A DNA stretch of 64,000 bases from Bacillota bacterium (lineage in GTDB: Bacteria; Bacillota; Clostridia; Lachnospirales; Lachnospiraceae). Position 1 is the first letter of the stretch. Each line of letters begins with the position of its first letter. The stretch is from NCBI GenBank assembly GCA_023393095.1, contig JAEWMT010000101.1:18973-82972 (forward strand). The letters are read 5' to 3'. The position numbers and the translations under genes were made by a program. Positions 35,305-43,960 of this stretch are shown in pieces. The notes below the pieces were generated by a model. That model was not told the DNA's origin and did not search any database. It saw only the letters and a list, made by a program, of their open reading frames with translations.

Positions 35305-38025
35305 TTATTGAACTTCGATAGTAATATTTGGATTGAATACATAGTTAAGTTTAACAGCTGGAGTCGCACCATTACTTGTAACGTAGTCAACTTCCGTAAT
35401 TAATATTGACTGACCAGCTTTTAATTTTAACGTAGCAAAATCTAAAGTAGTAGCTTCTTTCTTAATATTTCCGTCATAGTAAACAATCTTTTGAATACCG
35501 AGAGTAGAGTCCGAAGTATTAATCTCATCCTCATCACCTGATTTAAATTCATTTATATTAAATGTTAAAGCTTTGCTTACTGCTGAAATAAGTGCCTCAT
35601 CATTTGCAGCTATATACTTAGTATTATCCAAGCTTTTCTTTGTACTATCAGTCACTACAATTGAGAAGCTTCCCAGATATTGATCTTTTTTCAAGTTCTT
35701 TGCAAGATTATCAGCTTTTGCTGTAAATGTAAATGTATAAGTACCTTCTGATACATTAGCTACAGCTGTTGTGGTAGCATTATCTACAGCGATAATTTCA
35801 CTAGAAGCAGTTGATACTAATTTTGCTTTTAAAGGATCTACATCTGATAGTAAAGTTCCATTAACAACAACTTTAATGTTGTAATCAGCTGTTGGATCAA
35901 GCTTTGCTACTCTAGCACCTTTTACGTTGAAACCATATACTGTGAAACCTATTTTCTGACCATAATTTGCATTAAGATCTACTTTAGATGTAGTAGCTTC
36001 TGCATTCCATCTAACTGCAGCTGTGTCAGAACCATCAACTACATTAATGCTAACAGTTACATCTTTATTTGTCTTAGCACCTGTAATATCTACATACTGA
36101 AGTGTAACTTTTAACATATAGAAACCAGGAGTAGCACCAGCTCCATTAATTGAAATAACATTCTTATTATATGATTTATCATCAGATTTAACTGTTCCAT
36201 CAGTATTAACAGTTGGACATATAACAGTACCAGATGCAAGTGTAGGTTTTACTAACCATAAAGATGTATCTGTAGCAAAATCACTAAGTATAGCGACTGT
36301 AGAAGTAACAGTTCCTGCATTAATTCCGCTTCCTAAATTATCTAATGTAGAGAAAGATACCTTAGTAGGAGCGCTGACAGCTGGATTTGTATTATCTACT
36401 GTAACCTCAGGTGTATCAACTGTAGCAGTTGCAAATGATCTCTTATCTACAACTGTTACATCAAATGATGTAATGGCTTTACCATCAGCATCCTTAACTA
36501 CTACAGTTACTGTACCAGCTACTGATGCAACTAACTGCCATTCACCATTGGTTACCTTATTAATTGTTAATTTGCTTGTATCGCTTGATACATAAGAAAA
36601 TTTAGCATCATTCCATGAATACTTATAAGCCGTATCGGTAGAATTAGCAATCTTATATCTAGCCTGGATTGAATAACCCTCATCCTTAACAGCTAATTTT
36701 AGATTACCTTTCCATTCAGAATCTTTAATAGCTACTGTTGATCTATTAGGAGTTAATTCAAACTGTAATGTACTAACATCAATTGAGCCAGCAGCAAAAG
36801 CTGTAACTACTGCGGAATCTTCAGCAGTATTAGTATTATATGTTTTTGCTGTTGAATCATAGTAACCATAGCTGAATTTAGCTGATACATCTGCAGTGTT
36901 TCCTGCAGCGTAGAGGCAAACACTATCTCCATATGCATATCCCTTTGTAGCTTCGCCACCATATGTAAATGATAAGAAATTAGCGAATACTGCATCACTA
37001 TTACCATCGTAAATTGCAACGCCATCTGCATTTAATCCTAATACATGCTTACTCATTTTTTCTGGTGTATTATTGCCTACAGTAAAATCGCTAAACTGTA
37101 TTGTCTTAACAAGAGATAAATCCTTCTTAGCTGCTGTGAAGGAGCCTTTCATTTCACCGTATACAAAATCATATTTTGCTTCAGTTGAAAGAGATGCAAA
37201 TAAATCAATAGTTGCAACCTTACCTGTGGAATCTAAAGTTACAGTTTTAATTTTTTCAGCACCAGTGCTAACCTGCTTGTCACCGATAATAACGAATAAT
37301 TTAGCGGTTGTAGCAGAAAGATCTGTTTTGCTCATGTTACTATCAAATGTAGCAACGATTGTATCGGTGTCTTTCTGAACAACACTCTTTAAGCTAGCCT
37401 TAACAGTTACTTTGTATGTATCAGTAGCTTTTACTTTAGAGCCGTCCTTAGCATTTGCAGTGATTGTATATTCACCAGCTGCTGTTGCCTTGAATACACC
37501 CTGGCTGCTAATTGTTGCATCTGTTGTTGCAGCACCATCTTTTTCAACAGTCCAGTATGTCTTGGATGTTGTTCCTGTTGTCTTGCCGCCGAATGTTTTG
37601 TAGGATCTGTTGAAATCATTCTCTGCATCAACAGCAAGTGTGTCATTTGCAGGTTTGTTAGTAATAGTTAAAGTTTTGATGTTGTCTTTTACAGTAACTT
37701 TAGCGCTACTTGTATAAGTTTTCTTACCAGCTTTAACTTTTACAGTGATTTTAGCTGTACCAACAGCTACAGCTTTTGTTAAGCCGTTCTTGCTGTCTAC
37801 GGTAGCAACCTTCTTGTTATCAGATGTCCATGTGTAGGTAGATCCTTTTACCTTGTTTACTACGCTGAAGTCATAGGACTTCGTCTCGCCAAGTGCTAAT
37901 GTCTTTGATGTTGCATTGATCTTAGGTGTTGCAGCAGCAAAAGCACTTGCAGCAGGAGCGACTACGGATACGATCATCGCTAATGCCATAACGAAGGATA
38001 ACTTCTTAAAGAAATTCTTCTTCAT
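35305..38025 (-). CDS. Secreted Ig-like (BIG2) domain surface protein, S-layer-like
   Basis: A 906-residue exported protein. It has a signal peptide (1-31, MKKNFFKKLSFVMALAM ... ASAFA) and an N-terminal BIG2 domain (about 35-115, KTLALGETKSYDF ... AVGTAKITVKVKAG). A second Ig-like unit (about 117-210) and a long Thr/Ser/Asp-rich beta-strand region with further Ig-like segments (for example near 455-535) follow. No LPxTG, SLH or CWB2 anchor was found. The composition (few Cys, many Lys/Thr/Val), strong AAGGAGG ribosome binding site, consensus promoter and strong terminator suggest a highly produced envelope protein. Calling it an S-layer protein is inference; an adhesin is the alternative. Confidence 0.8.
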   Translation of the reverse strand: MKKNFFKKLSFVMALAMIVSVVAPAASAFAAATPKINATSKTLALGETKSYDFSVVNKVKGSTYTWTSDNKKVATVDSKNGLTKAVAVGTAKITVKVKAGKKTYTSSAKVTVKDNIKTLTITNKPANDTLAVDAENDFNRSYKTFGGKTTGTTSKTYWTVEKDGAATTDATISSQGVFKATAAGEYTITANAKDGSKVKATDTYKVTVKASLKSVVQKDTDTIVATFDSNMSKTDLSATTAKLFVIIGDKQVSTGAEKIKTVTLDSTGKVATIDLFASLSTEAKYDFVYGEMKGSFTAAKKDLSLVKTIQFSDFTVGNNTPEKMSKHVLGLNADGVAIYDGNSDAVFANFLSFTYGGEATKGYAYGDSVCLYAAGNTADVSAKFSYGYYDSTAKTYNTNTAEDSAVVTAFAAGSIDVSTLQFELTPNRSTVAIKDSEWKGNLKLAVKDEGYSIQARYKIANSTDTAYKYSWNDAKFSYVSSDTSKLTINKVTNGEWQLVASVAGTVTVVVKDADGKAITSFDVTVVDKRSFATATVDTPEVTVDNTNPAVSAPTKVSFSTLDNLGSGINAGTVTSTVAILSDFATDTSLWLVKPTLASGTVICPTVNTDGTVKSDDKSYNKNVISINGAGATPGFYMLKVTLQYVDITGAKTNKDVTVSINVVDGSDTAAVRWNAEATTSKVDLNANYGQKIGFTVYGFNVKGARVAKLDPTADYNIKVVVNGTLLSDVDPLKAKLVSTASSEIIAVDNATTTAVANVSEGTYTFTFTAKADNLAKNLKKDQYLGSFSIVVTDSTKKSLDNTKYIAANDEALISAVSKALTFNINEFKSGDEDEINTSDSTLGIQKIVYYDGNIKKEATTLDFATLKLKAGQSILITEVDYVTSNGATPAVKLNYVFNPNITIEVQ

Positions 38026-38461
38026 ATTCTTACTTCCTCCTTAAAATATATGGTTTGGTATTATATTGCGCGTCCTTTTTTATTTCACGAAGTTTATTAC
38101 CCCGCAAAAACAGAAAGGTTCGCCTTAATATAATCTTCCAACAACAAGATGATTATAACAATAAAGGAAAAAAAGGTCAAGTCTTTTATCCGCATAATTT
38201 GGATAATTTACCAGTTGTCAAATCCTTGGAATTGCTGTACTTATCTGCGTTTGGTTGATTATATTCTTAGTCAATATGCTCTCTCGGGTTACCCCCCTAT
38301 GTAGACGATTCACCACATATCAGACTGTTTGATAACAGATGTAGAATAGGATGTGACATCATCTATTACTATGCCTTCTATGTGGATCCTGCCTTTTGCC
38401 TTGACTATGAGTATAATATGCACTTTGGTTGTGTCAGATTTATGTCACGCGTTTGTCACAA
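38026..38461. other. Leader and promoter region of the surface protein; thrC 3' flank
   Basis: About 435 bases. It contains the promoter at 38152-38180 and a 125-base untranslated leader. The part near 38280-38460 holds no recognised terminator for thrC. No gene is supported. Confidence 0.4.
38152..38180 (-). promoter_or_regulatory. SigA-type promoter of the surface protein
   Basis: TTGACC (38175-38180) and TATAAT (38152-38157) on the minus strand, 17-base spacing, followed by a leader of roughly 120 bases. Confidence 0.7.
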
Positions 38462-39952
38462 TTAGATTATTTTCAATACATTCTCAACCGTGGATTGCAT
38501 TTCATTAATATTACATACTTTGGTATGCAGAACCGGTGCTGTCCTAAGCTCTTCAACAGCCTTTGGAATCTCTGTCTTGGATACTTTCTTCAACATCAAA
38601 GCCTGTTCATAATCATCCTCAGGAACGTCCTCCATATGAAGGGCACCAAGAACACTGTTCGCAAATTTGTATGGGCTTGCAGTAGATACGATAACTGTCT
38701 TTGTCTCATCTTTACTATTGTTTATTAATTTACGATAAACGCTTGCTGCTACGGCTGTATGAGTATCCATGATGTAATCATTCTCGCGATATTCTCTGTC
38801 AATTGCTTCCCCTGTCTCCTGCTCGGTAGCCCATCCTCCGATAAAATCCTTCAGCTTAGCTTTCATACTGTCAGTTATCTCATAGGAGCCGTTATTCGAT
38901 AATGCTTTCATAAACTGTGCAGTCTTCTCAGAATCATTATCAGCGATATGATAGATCAGACGTTCCAAGTTACTGGATACCAGAATATCCATAGAAGGTG
39001 ATTGTGTTAAGATAAATTCACGGTTCTTATCATAACGTCCAGTCTCAAAGAAATCAAAAAGTACTTTATTTTCATTGGAAGCACAGATCAGCTTATTGAT
39101 TGGTAATCCCAGACATTTTGCATAATATGCGGCCAGTATATTGCCAAAGTTACCGGTGGGTACTACAAAGTTAATTGTCTCACCCTCTGATATCTGTTTC
39201 TTCTTATATAAGGAGACATAGGAATGAACATAATATACAATTTGCGGTACTAATCTTCCGATATTGATAGAATTCGCCGAGGAGAACAGATATCCTGATT
39301 TTTTAAGGCGTTCGCCGAGCTCTTTATTGTTAAACATCATCTTGACACCGGTCTGAGCATCATCAAAATTACCACGAATTCCGATGACATTGGTGTTAGC
39401 ACCTTTTTGTGTGACCATCTGTTTCTCCTGAATACTGCTTACGCCGTCCTTCGGGTAGAATACGATAATCTTTGTTCCTTCTACATCTGCAAAGCCAGCC
39501 AAAGCAGCCTTACCGGTATCGCCGGAGGTAGCGGTCAGAATTACGATATCCTCCTGCACATTATTCTTCTTTGCTGCTTTCGTTAGAAGATGAGGTAATA
39601 TAGATAATGCCATATCCTTAAAAGCGATCGTAGCTCCGTGGAATAATTCTAAATAAAATGTCTGACCTACTTGCTTTAGCGGGGCTATCTCAGGTGTATC
39701 AAACTTGGCGTCATATGCTTTATTGATACAATCCTTCAATTCCTCCTCGGTATAGTCAGTCAGAAATAACTTCATTACTTCATAGGCCAGTCCACGATAA
39801 TCAAGCTTAGAAAGCTCTTCTATTGATTTCGTAAGAACCGGTATTGTTTCCGGAACAAATAATCCTCCATCCGAAGATAATCCCTGTAGCACAGCTTGGG
39901 AAGCTGTTACCCTGTTATTAGAGTCCCTTGTGCTCCTGTACATTAGGTTCAT
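38462..39952 (-). CDS. thrC: Threonine synthase
   Basis: A PLP enzyme converting O-phosphohomoserine to threonine. N-terminal MYRSTRDSNNRV and DGGLFVPE are typical of the long (about 490-residue) ThrC type. The PLP lysine is Lys112 in HGATIAFKDMAL; TATSGDTGKAALAG and FVVPTGNFGNILAAY bind phosphate and PLP. The length is 496 residues. GGGG lies about 12 bases before the first ATG; a second in-frame ATG nine bases on (MYRSTR) is also possible. It appears to be a single-gene unit. No threonine-attenuator or T-box was found upstream. Confidence 0.96.
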   Translation of the reverse strand: MNLMYRSTRDSNNRVTASQAVLQGLSSDGGLFVPETIPVLTKSIEELSKLDYRGLAYEVMKLFLTDYTEEELKDCINKAYDAKFDTPEIAPLKQVGQTFYLELFHGATIAFKDMALSILPHLLTKAAKKNNVQEDIVILTATSGDTGKAALAGFADVEGTKIIVFYPKDGVSSIQEKQMVTQKGANTNVIGIRGNFDDAQTGVKMMFNNKELGERLKKSGYLFSSANSINIGRLVPQIVYYVHSYVSLYKKKQISEGETINFVVPTGNFGNILAAYYAKCLGLPINKLICASNENKVLFDFFETGRYDKNREFILTQSPSMDILVSSNLERLIYHIADNDSEKTAQFMKALSNNGSYEITDSMKAKLKDFIGGWATEQETGEAIDREYRENDYIMDTHTAVAASVYRKLINNSKDETKTVIVSTASPYKFANSVLGALHMEDVPEDDYEQALMLKKVSKTEIPKAVEELRTAPVLHTKVCNINEMQSTVENVLKII

Positions 39953-40046
39953 AACAATTCAATCCCCTTTTCTTTGATTTCACTTTGCCTTTTGGTAGGC
40001 AAGTTTCATGTATTATAACATGACTAATACTTTGGATACAATACTT

Positions 40047-41000
40047 CTATTTATTTTTGTAGAATTCGTGTCCTCCGTGCCTGAACAGCCTGTCCAGCTT
40101 CGTATCAAACCATCTCATCTTTGCTGCAGTTGTCCTAGCTCTTGCTACAAAATATAATGCACCTTGAGAATAATCTTCCCCTTTTAATGCTCTTCTCACA
40201 GCTTCTTTGGTAGCACTAGAAACTCTTACAGACCAATATTTCTTATTACCGACCGGTGAAAATTGATATCTTCCATCTTTTTGCTGAAAGATAACCCCTT
40301 TAATGCTATCGGGGAATTTTTTGCTGGTAACCCGGTTCATTATGACATTTGCAATCAATATCTTCCCTCTCATATCTTCTCCGCCGGCCTCGGCCTGAAC
40401 AATCCGCTCCAGCATCGCTACTTCATTGTCTACGATGTTGCTGTATCTTGTACCTAGAGTTGCACGAGCGGATGCATTTGAATTTCTGGATTTCTCTTTT
40501 TTCTCTTTTAATTTCTGATCAGCCTCTTTTACAATATCCAGACTGCCCATCTTTCGTATCAGCCTATCAAAGGTATCCTCATCCATTGCATTGCCTAAGA
40601 GCCATACGGTATCTGTACCGTCCGTTGTATCCAAATTATTTATCAATGGATTTACTGGTATCCTAGAGGTTGAACCAGCCATTACATGTTCTGATACGGT
40701 CATTCCCGTATCAACAAATGCTGTATTGGTAAGTCCGTATGGATTTACCAACGAAATATTCGTAAGCTGAGCTGTAACTTCATTAGCATCATCCTGATAC
40801 AGCTTACTGTTTAATGTGTTCTGCGTCTCTTCCTGAGTATTTTCACTTATCCCCGCTGCTGAAGATCGGATGTTATAAAACATATCAGATCCCAGTATCA
40901 TCATTAAAGCAGATAAGACATATGCAATAAAAATCATGATATAACCATGTTGACTTTCATGCATCTTTCTCTTTTGAAGAAACGAATATATTATAGACAT
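40047..41000 (-). CDS. SleB/CwlJ-type cell wall hydrolase with membrane anchor
   Basis: A 317-residue protein: a membrane helix (about 20-38), a Ser/Asn-rich linker of about 140 residues, and a C-terminal Hydrolase_2 domain (about 190-310). The domain contains LERIVQAEAGGEDMRGKILIA, VIMNRVTSKKFPDSI, QKDGRYQFSPVG and ALYFVARAR, the pattern of SleB/CwlJ spore-cortex hydrolases. SleB proper has a peptidoglycan-binding domain that is absent here, so a vegetative or sporulation cell-wall hydrolase is equally likely. AGAGGAAAG precedes the ATG. It lies between thrC and the AP2-domain gene without obvious operon partners. Confidence 0.88.
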   Translation of the reverse strand: MSIIYSFLQKRKMHESQHGYIMIFIAYVLSALMMILGSDMFYNIRSSAAGISENTQEETQNTLNSKLYQDDANEVTAQLTNISLVNPYGLTNTAFVDTGMTVSEHVMAGSTSRIPVNPLINNLDTTDGTDTVWLLGNAMDEDTFDRLIRKMGSLDIVKEADQKLKEKKEKSRNSNASARATLGTRYSNIVDNEVAMLERIVQAEAGGEDMRGKILIANVIMNRVTSKKFPDSIKGVIFQQKDGRYQFSPVGNKKYWSVRVSSATKEAVRRALKGEDYSQGALYFVARARTTAAKMRWFDTKLDRLFRHGGHEFYKNK

Positions 41001-41571
41001 ACTCTTTCCTCTCTTTGCATTTTTTTACAATAGTGTTTTCCAATTAGTTACTGCTTTGGAAACAACTATCATGGATTATATTTAAGTGTAATTTTTGTGT
41101 CAATATCATAAGCACATTTTCGTTATATGACACGATATATGATTTCCACATTTTGTATTATCGTGTGATATATACCAATTATTAAACCTTAAACATAATG
41201 TTATTGCATCAATATGCACAAGATAATTTTAACAAATTATTAAGCACATATTAAATATTTTACGCTAGTATATAGAAAAATATTCATATTCTACCATATT
41301 AGTATTAAAATAATTGAAAATAGGCACATTCTACAGTGATATCACTTAATAATTTATTAATATTTTACAGTGCATAATTTGTCTCATTGCAGTATCTTAC
41401 TGATTCTGATATATTGAAAATATGATTAGGACTGTCATAAATCAGTTCTATATATAGCAAAGAATCTGCATGCCTATATATATATTGATTTATTTTATAG
41501 ATGACTTATGACACCCAGATAAATGATTAAAATACTAACGAATCAACCTAAATACAACGGAGGAAAGAAGG
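41001..41571. other. AT-rich intergenic region
   Basis: About 570 very AT-rich bases between divergent genes. Apart from the short palindromic element at 41428-41517 I see no gene, RNA motif or clear promoter. Confidence 0.35.
41428..41517. repeat. Short palindromic element with family B-like ends
   Basis: A 90-bp element. The left end AGGACTGTCATAAATCAG and the right end, whose complement is TGGGTGTCATAAGTCATC, match each other and the ends of the family B copy at 42389. The interior (TCTATATATAG...CTATATATATA) is a reduced stem. The flanks show 8 of 11 matching bases as a possible decayed duplication. It lies 54 bases upstream of the AP2-domain gene. Confidence 0.6.
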
Positions 41572-42378
41572 ATGTTACCGGGAGCATATAGAGCTGTCAA
41601 GAAAAATGGTCAAGAATATTACAGAGCCAGCATCACTTTTCATGGGAAGCATATCAGCCTTGGAAGCTATGAAGAGGAGAGGGACGCTAATGAAGCTTAC
41701 AGCCTTTGTGTCGAACTTCTTTCTAACAATTGTGTATGGACCATTGATGATTATCCTCCAGATTGTGTCCTGTCCTTTGATAAGTGGGTTGTATTGATTA
41801 ATTATAGGGACAACCATATTTATTTTAAAAACCCAATTTATTTAAAAAAACGATTCTTTCTATATTATATTGACCGGTTAACCTGCTTGAAATTCGATGT
41901 GGACGATCTATTTTATTACGCTAATCATAAAATCATGAAACGGGGCGGTCATTACTTTGTATCCGATTATGGGATGCAGGTTAATATAGCGTCACGATAT
42001 GGAATTAAAAATTTTGCTGTCTTGGGAAGGGATTACAGGTTCATCAATGGTGATGATAAGGATTACAGCTATCATAATATCGAAATAATTAATCATTATC
42101 ATGGGGTTACCAAGGTATTTCATAAGGGCAACCCTCTCTATCTTACTAAAATACATATTAACGGCGATTATGTGATCGGACGTTACCAGACTGAAACAGA
42201 AGCAGCGATTGCCTATAACAAAGCTGCACTGATCTTAAAAAACCACGGTTTAGCAAAAAAATTTCCCCAAAACTTCATTGAGGGAATTAATGAGATAACC
42301 TATGCAGCCATATTTCAGAAATTGAGAATTTCAAAAAAATTTCTTGTATATGCTGAAGCAATCTGCGCGGATCATTAG
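41572..42378 (+). CDS. Protein with two AP2/ERF-like domains
   Basis: A 268-residue protein. An AP2-like unit at the N-terminus (about 4-50: GAYRAVKKNGQEYYRASITF, ISLGSYEEERDANEAYSL) is mirrored by one near the C-terminus (about 173-235: HGVTKVFHKGNPLYLTKIHI, IGRYQTETEAAIAYNKAA, KKFPQNFI). Between them lie about 120 residues rich in Tyr, Asp and Lys that I do not recognise. AP2 domains bind DNA; in bacteria they mostly accompany homing endonucleases or phage genes, but no HNH or GIY-YIG motif is seen. GGAGG lies eight bases before the ATG. It is flanked on both sides by palindromic repeats with related ends, and may be mobile or regulate mobile DNA. Confidence 0.7.
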   Translation: MLPGAYRAVKKNGQEYYRASITFHGKHISLGSYEEERDANEAYSLCVELLSNNCVWTIDDYPPDCVLSFDKWVVLINYRDNHIYFKNPIYLKKRFFLYYIDRLTCLKFDVDDLFYYANHKIMKRGGHYFVSDYGMQVNIASRYGIKNFAVLGRDYRFINGDDKDYSYHNIEIINHYHGVTKVFHKGNPLYLTKIHINGDYVIGRYQTETEAAIAYNKAALILKNHGLAKKFPQNFIEGINEITYAAIFQKLRISKKFLVYAEAICADH

Positions 42379-42388
42379 GTGATACCCA

Positions 42389-42635
42389 TTGGGTGCTATA
42401 AGTCATACATAAGGTAAACCAATGAATATGTGTGCAGATATATTCATATGATGAAGACCGTCTGAAAGCGGTTGCCTTTTCTTTCGTTTAAGACTCAGTA
42501 AAATGTGAGCAGCTGCGAGCATTTTATATTTCTGAGGCTTAATAAGAAAGATACCGCTTGATGGAAAGGCGAGTCATATGAATATATCTGCACATATATT
42601 CATCTCTTTACATAAATCTGACTTATAGTACCCAA
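42389..42635. mobile_element. MITE-like palindromic element, family B, after the AP2-domain gene
   Basis: A complete element with terminal inverted repeats TTGGGTGCTATAAGTCA and the complement of TTGGGTACTATAAGTCAG. The B core inside (about 42421-42603) is almost identical to those at 12237 and 54465, including GCGGTTGCC, CGTTTAAGACTCAG and GCGAGCATTTTA. It begins 10 bases after the AP2-domain stop codon. No clear target duplication was found. Confidence 0.8.
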
Positions 42636-42758
42636 GCCAATATGCATTTAATAATCCAATTTATTAACAATATTTTAATTTTTTGAAAAAAACTACCTTT
42701 TTTGAAATATTGTGGTATAATATGTTTATATTTTTTCTTCTTCCGTTATCATAGTTCG

Positions 42759-42844
42759 CAAATTGAAGCCATCGGTTAATACCGCAAGCCTGATATACTT
42801 TCAAAGTGTATTTGCTTGTTTGGGAAAATCGGTGGCTCAATTTG
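42759..42844. repeat. Two-tier hairpin upstream of rnpB
   Basis: Outer arms CAAATTGAAGCCATCGGTT and AATCGGTGGCTCAATTTG pair around an inner stem (GCAAGCCTGATATACTTT / AAAGTGTATTTGCTTG). It is about 20 bases upstream of the rnpB -35 box, so it is outside the RNase P transcript. It could be a separate small RNA or another short palindromic repeat. Confidence 0.45.
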
Positions 42845-42864
42845 TATTGCCAATCAATTCAGAT

Positions 42865-42892
42865 TTACAATTATTCGATACCGTGGTAGAAT
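42865..42892 (+). promoter_or_regulatory. Probable rnpB promoter
   Basis: TTACAA (42865) and TAGAAT (42887) with 16-base spacing, ending about 9 bases before the mature RNA 5' end. Confidence 0.6.
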
Positions 42893-42900
42893 ACAATATG

Positions 42901-43256
42901 TGAGTAGCACAGATGGTCGCGCCTATTAATAGGTGAGGAAAGTCCGGGCTTCATAGGGCAGGGTGCCGGATAACGTCCGGTGGAGGCGACTCCAAGGCTA
43001 GTGCAACAGAAATATACCGCCAAATTAATTTGGTAAGGATGGAAAGGTGGCTTAAGAGACCACCGCACTGCTGGTAACAGCAGTGGCTATGTAAACCCCA
43101 CTCGAAGCAAGACCGAACATAAAGCGATACGGCTGCCCGCCGTGCTTTAGGGTTGGTCGCGTAGTATCTGCGAAAGCGGATACTTGAGCTGTATGGTAAC
43201 ATGCAGTCAAGATAGATGACCATTAGATACAGAACCCGGCTTACAGTGCTGCTCAT
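42901..43256 (+). ncRNA. rnpB: RNase P RNA, bacterial type A
   Basis: The catalytic RNA that matures tRNA 5' ends. Conserved blocks appear in order: GAGGAAAGTCCGGGCTTC, AGGGCAGGGTGCCGGATAACG, AGTGCAACAGAAA, GGTAAGGATGGAAAGGTGG, GAGACCACCGCACTGCTGG, GTAAACCCCACTCGAAGCAAG, GATAGATGACC and ACAGAACCCGGCTTA. P1 is formed by GAGTAGCAC (42902) with GTGCTGCTC (ending 43254), which sets both ends. The frames open across it on the minus strand are not genes. Confidence 0.96.
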
Positions 43257-43424
43257 ACAAGCAAGACCAAGATTATAGATCTTTCGACAATATGTAAACA
43301 TTAAGATTATAATAAAGTCAATACAAAAAATGTTGGATATGTTAGCTGATGTGCCCACACAAAATTAGATTTAGGTCTAACTTTTAGGGGTCAGTTCAAA
43401 CACATTCCAACATTTTATTTTTAT

Positions 43425-43589
43425 GATATCGGCGAAACTCATAAATTATAGATATTGTATCCAAGCAAATACTATTTCAGAGCGAAAGTTAAGTGTTAAA
43501 ACACTTGGCCCGAAGGAAGCGTTGGAGCGGAGAACTATGTATCTGCTGTATATACAATTACAAAAACTATATCGTTTCGCAATCACCTA
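43425..43589. repeat. Diverged family A palindromic element
   Basis: GCGAAACTCATAAATTATAG on the left and CGTTTCGCAATCACCTAA on the right match the family A ends. The interior shares CACTTGGCCCGAAGGAAGCG with the copy near 21757, a variant absent from the two near-identical copies at 28826 and 55727. It lies about 170 bases after rnpB. Confidence 0.75.
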
Positions 43590-43643
43590 AATTATAATAA
43601 TAAAACTCATTTATAACCCAACTCCCCCAGTACGATGTATAAC

Positions 43644-43937
43644 GCTAATGCTTGATAAAATCAGCAAGTCACGCTTCATTAGAAACCATTAGTTCTGATA
43701 TTTTTATTCTAGCGCCTATGTCAAGTTGGTCAATTCACTTATGGATTTAGAATATGGTTTAGGGATGAAAAAGAGCATGTTTGACGAGCAACGCGAGGAG
43801 TTTGCGCTTTTTCATCCCTGTCCTTACCATATGAGAAAGCCATTAGTGAATTCCAACTTTACATCGAAGCCAGAATGAAAATATCAGAGCTGATGGTTTC
43901 TTCATTACCCCAGAAGCTGATTTTATCAAGCATTATC
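43644..43937. repeat. Long palindromic element, family E copy 2
   Basis: A 294-bp imperfect palindrome with ends CTAATGCTTGATAAAATCAG and its complement ending AGCATTA. The centre (near 43775-43820) is GGGATGAAAAAGAGC...GCTTTTTCATCCC around TTTGACGAGCAACGCGAGG. That central motif also occurs in the element at 17654-17949, split there by an extra hairpin. It ends 24 bases from the stop of the kinase-like gene. Confidence 0.75.
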
Positions 43938-43960
43938 AATCACTTTCCATATCTCCATTC

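Noticed and set aside
37073..37646. Open frames antisense or out of frame within the BIG2 surface protein gene
   Set aside because: By-products of the biased codon use of the surface protein; none has a start signal.
42871..43358. Minus-strand open frames across 42.9-43.4 kb
   Set aside because: They lie over the RNase P RNA, whose conserved blocks and P1 helix are unambiguous.
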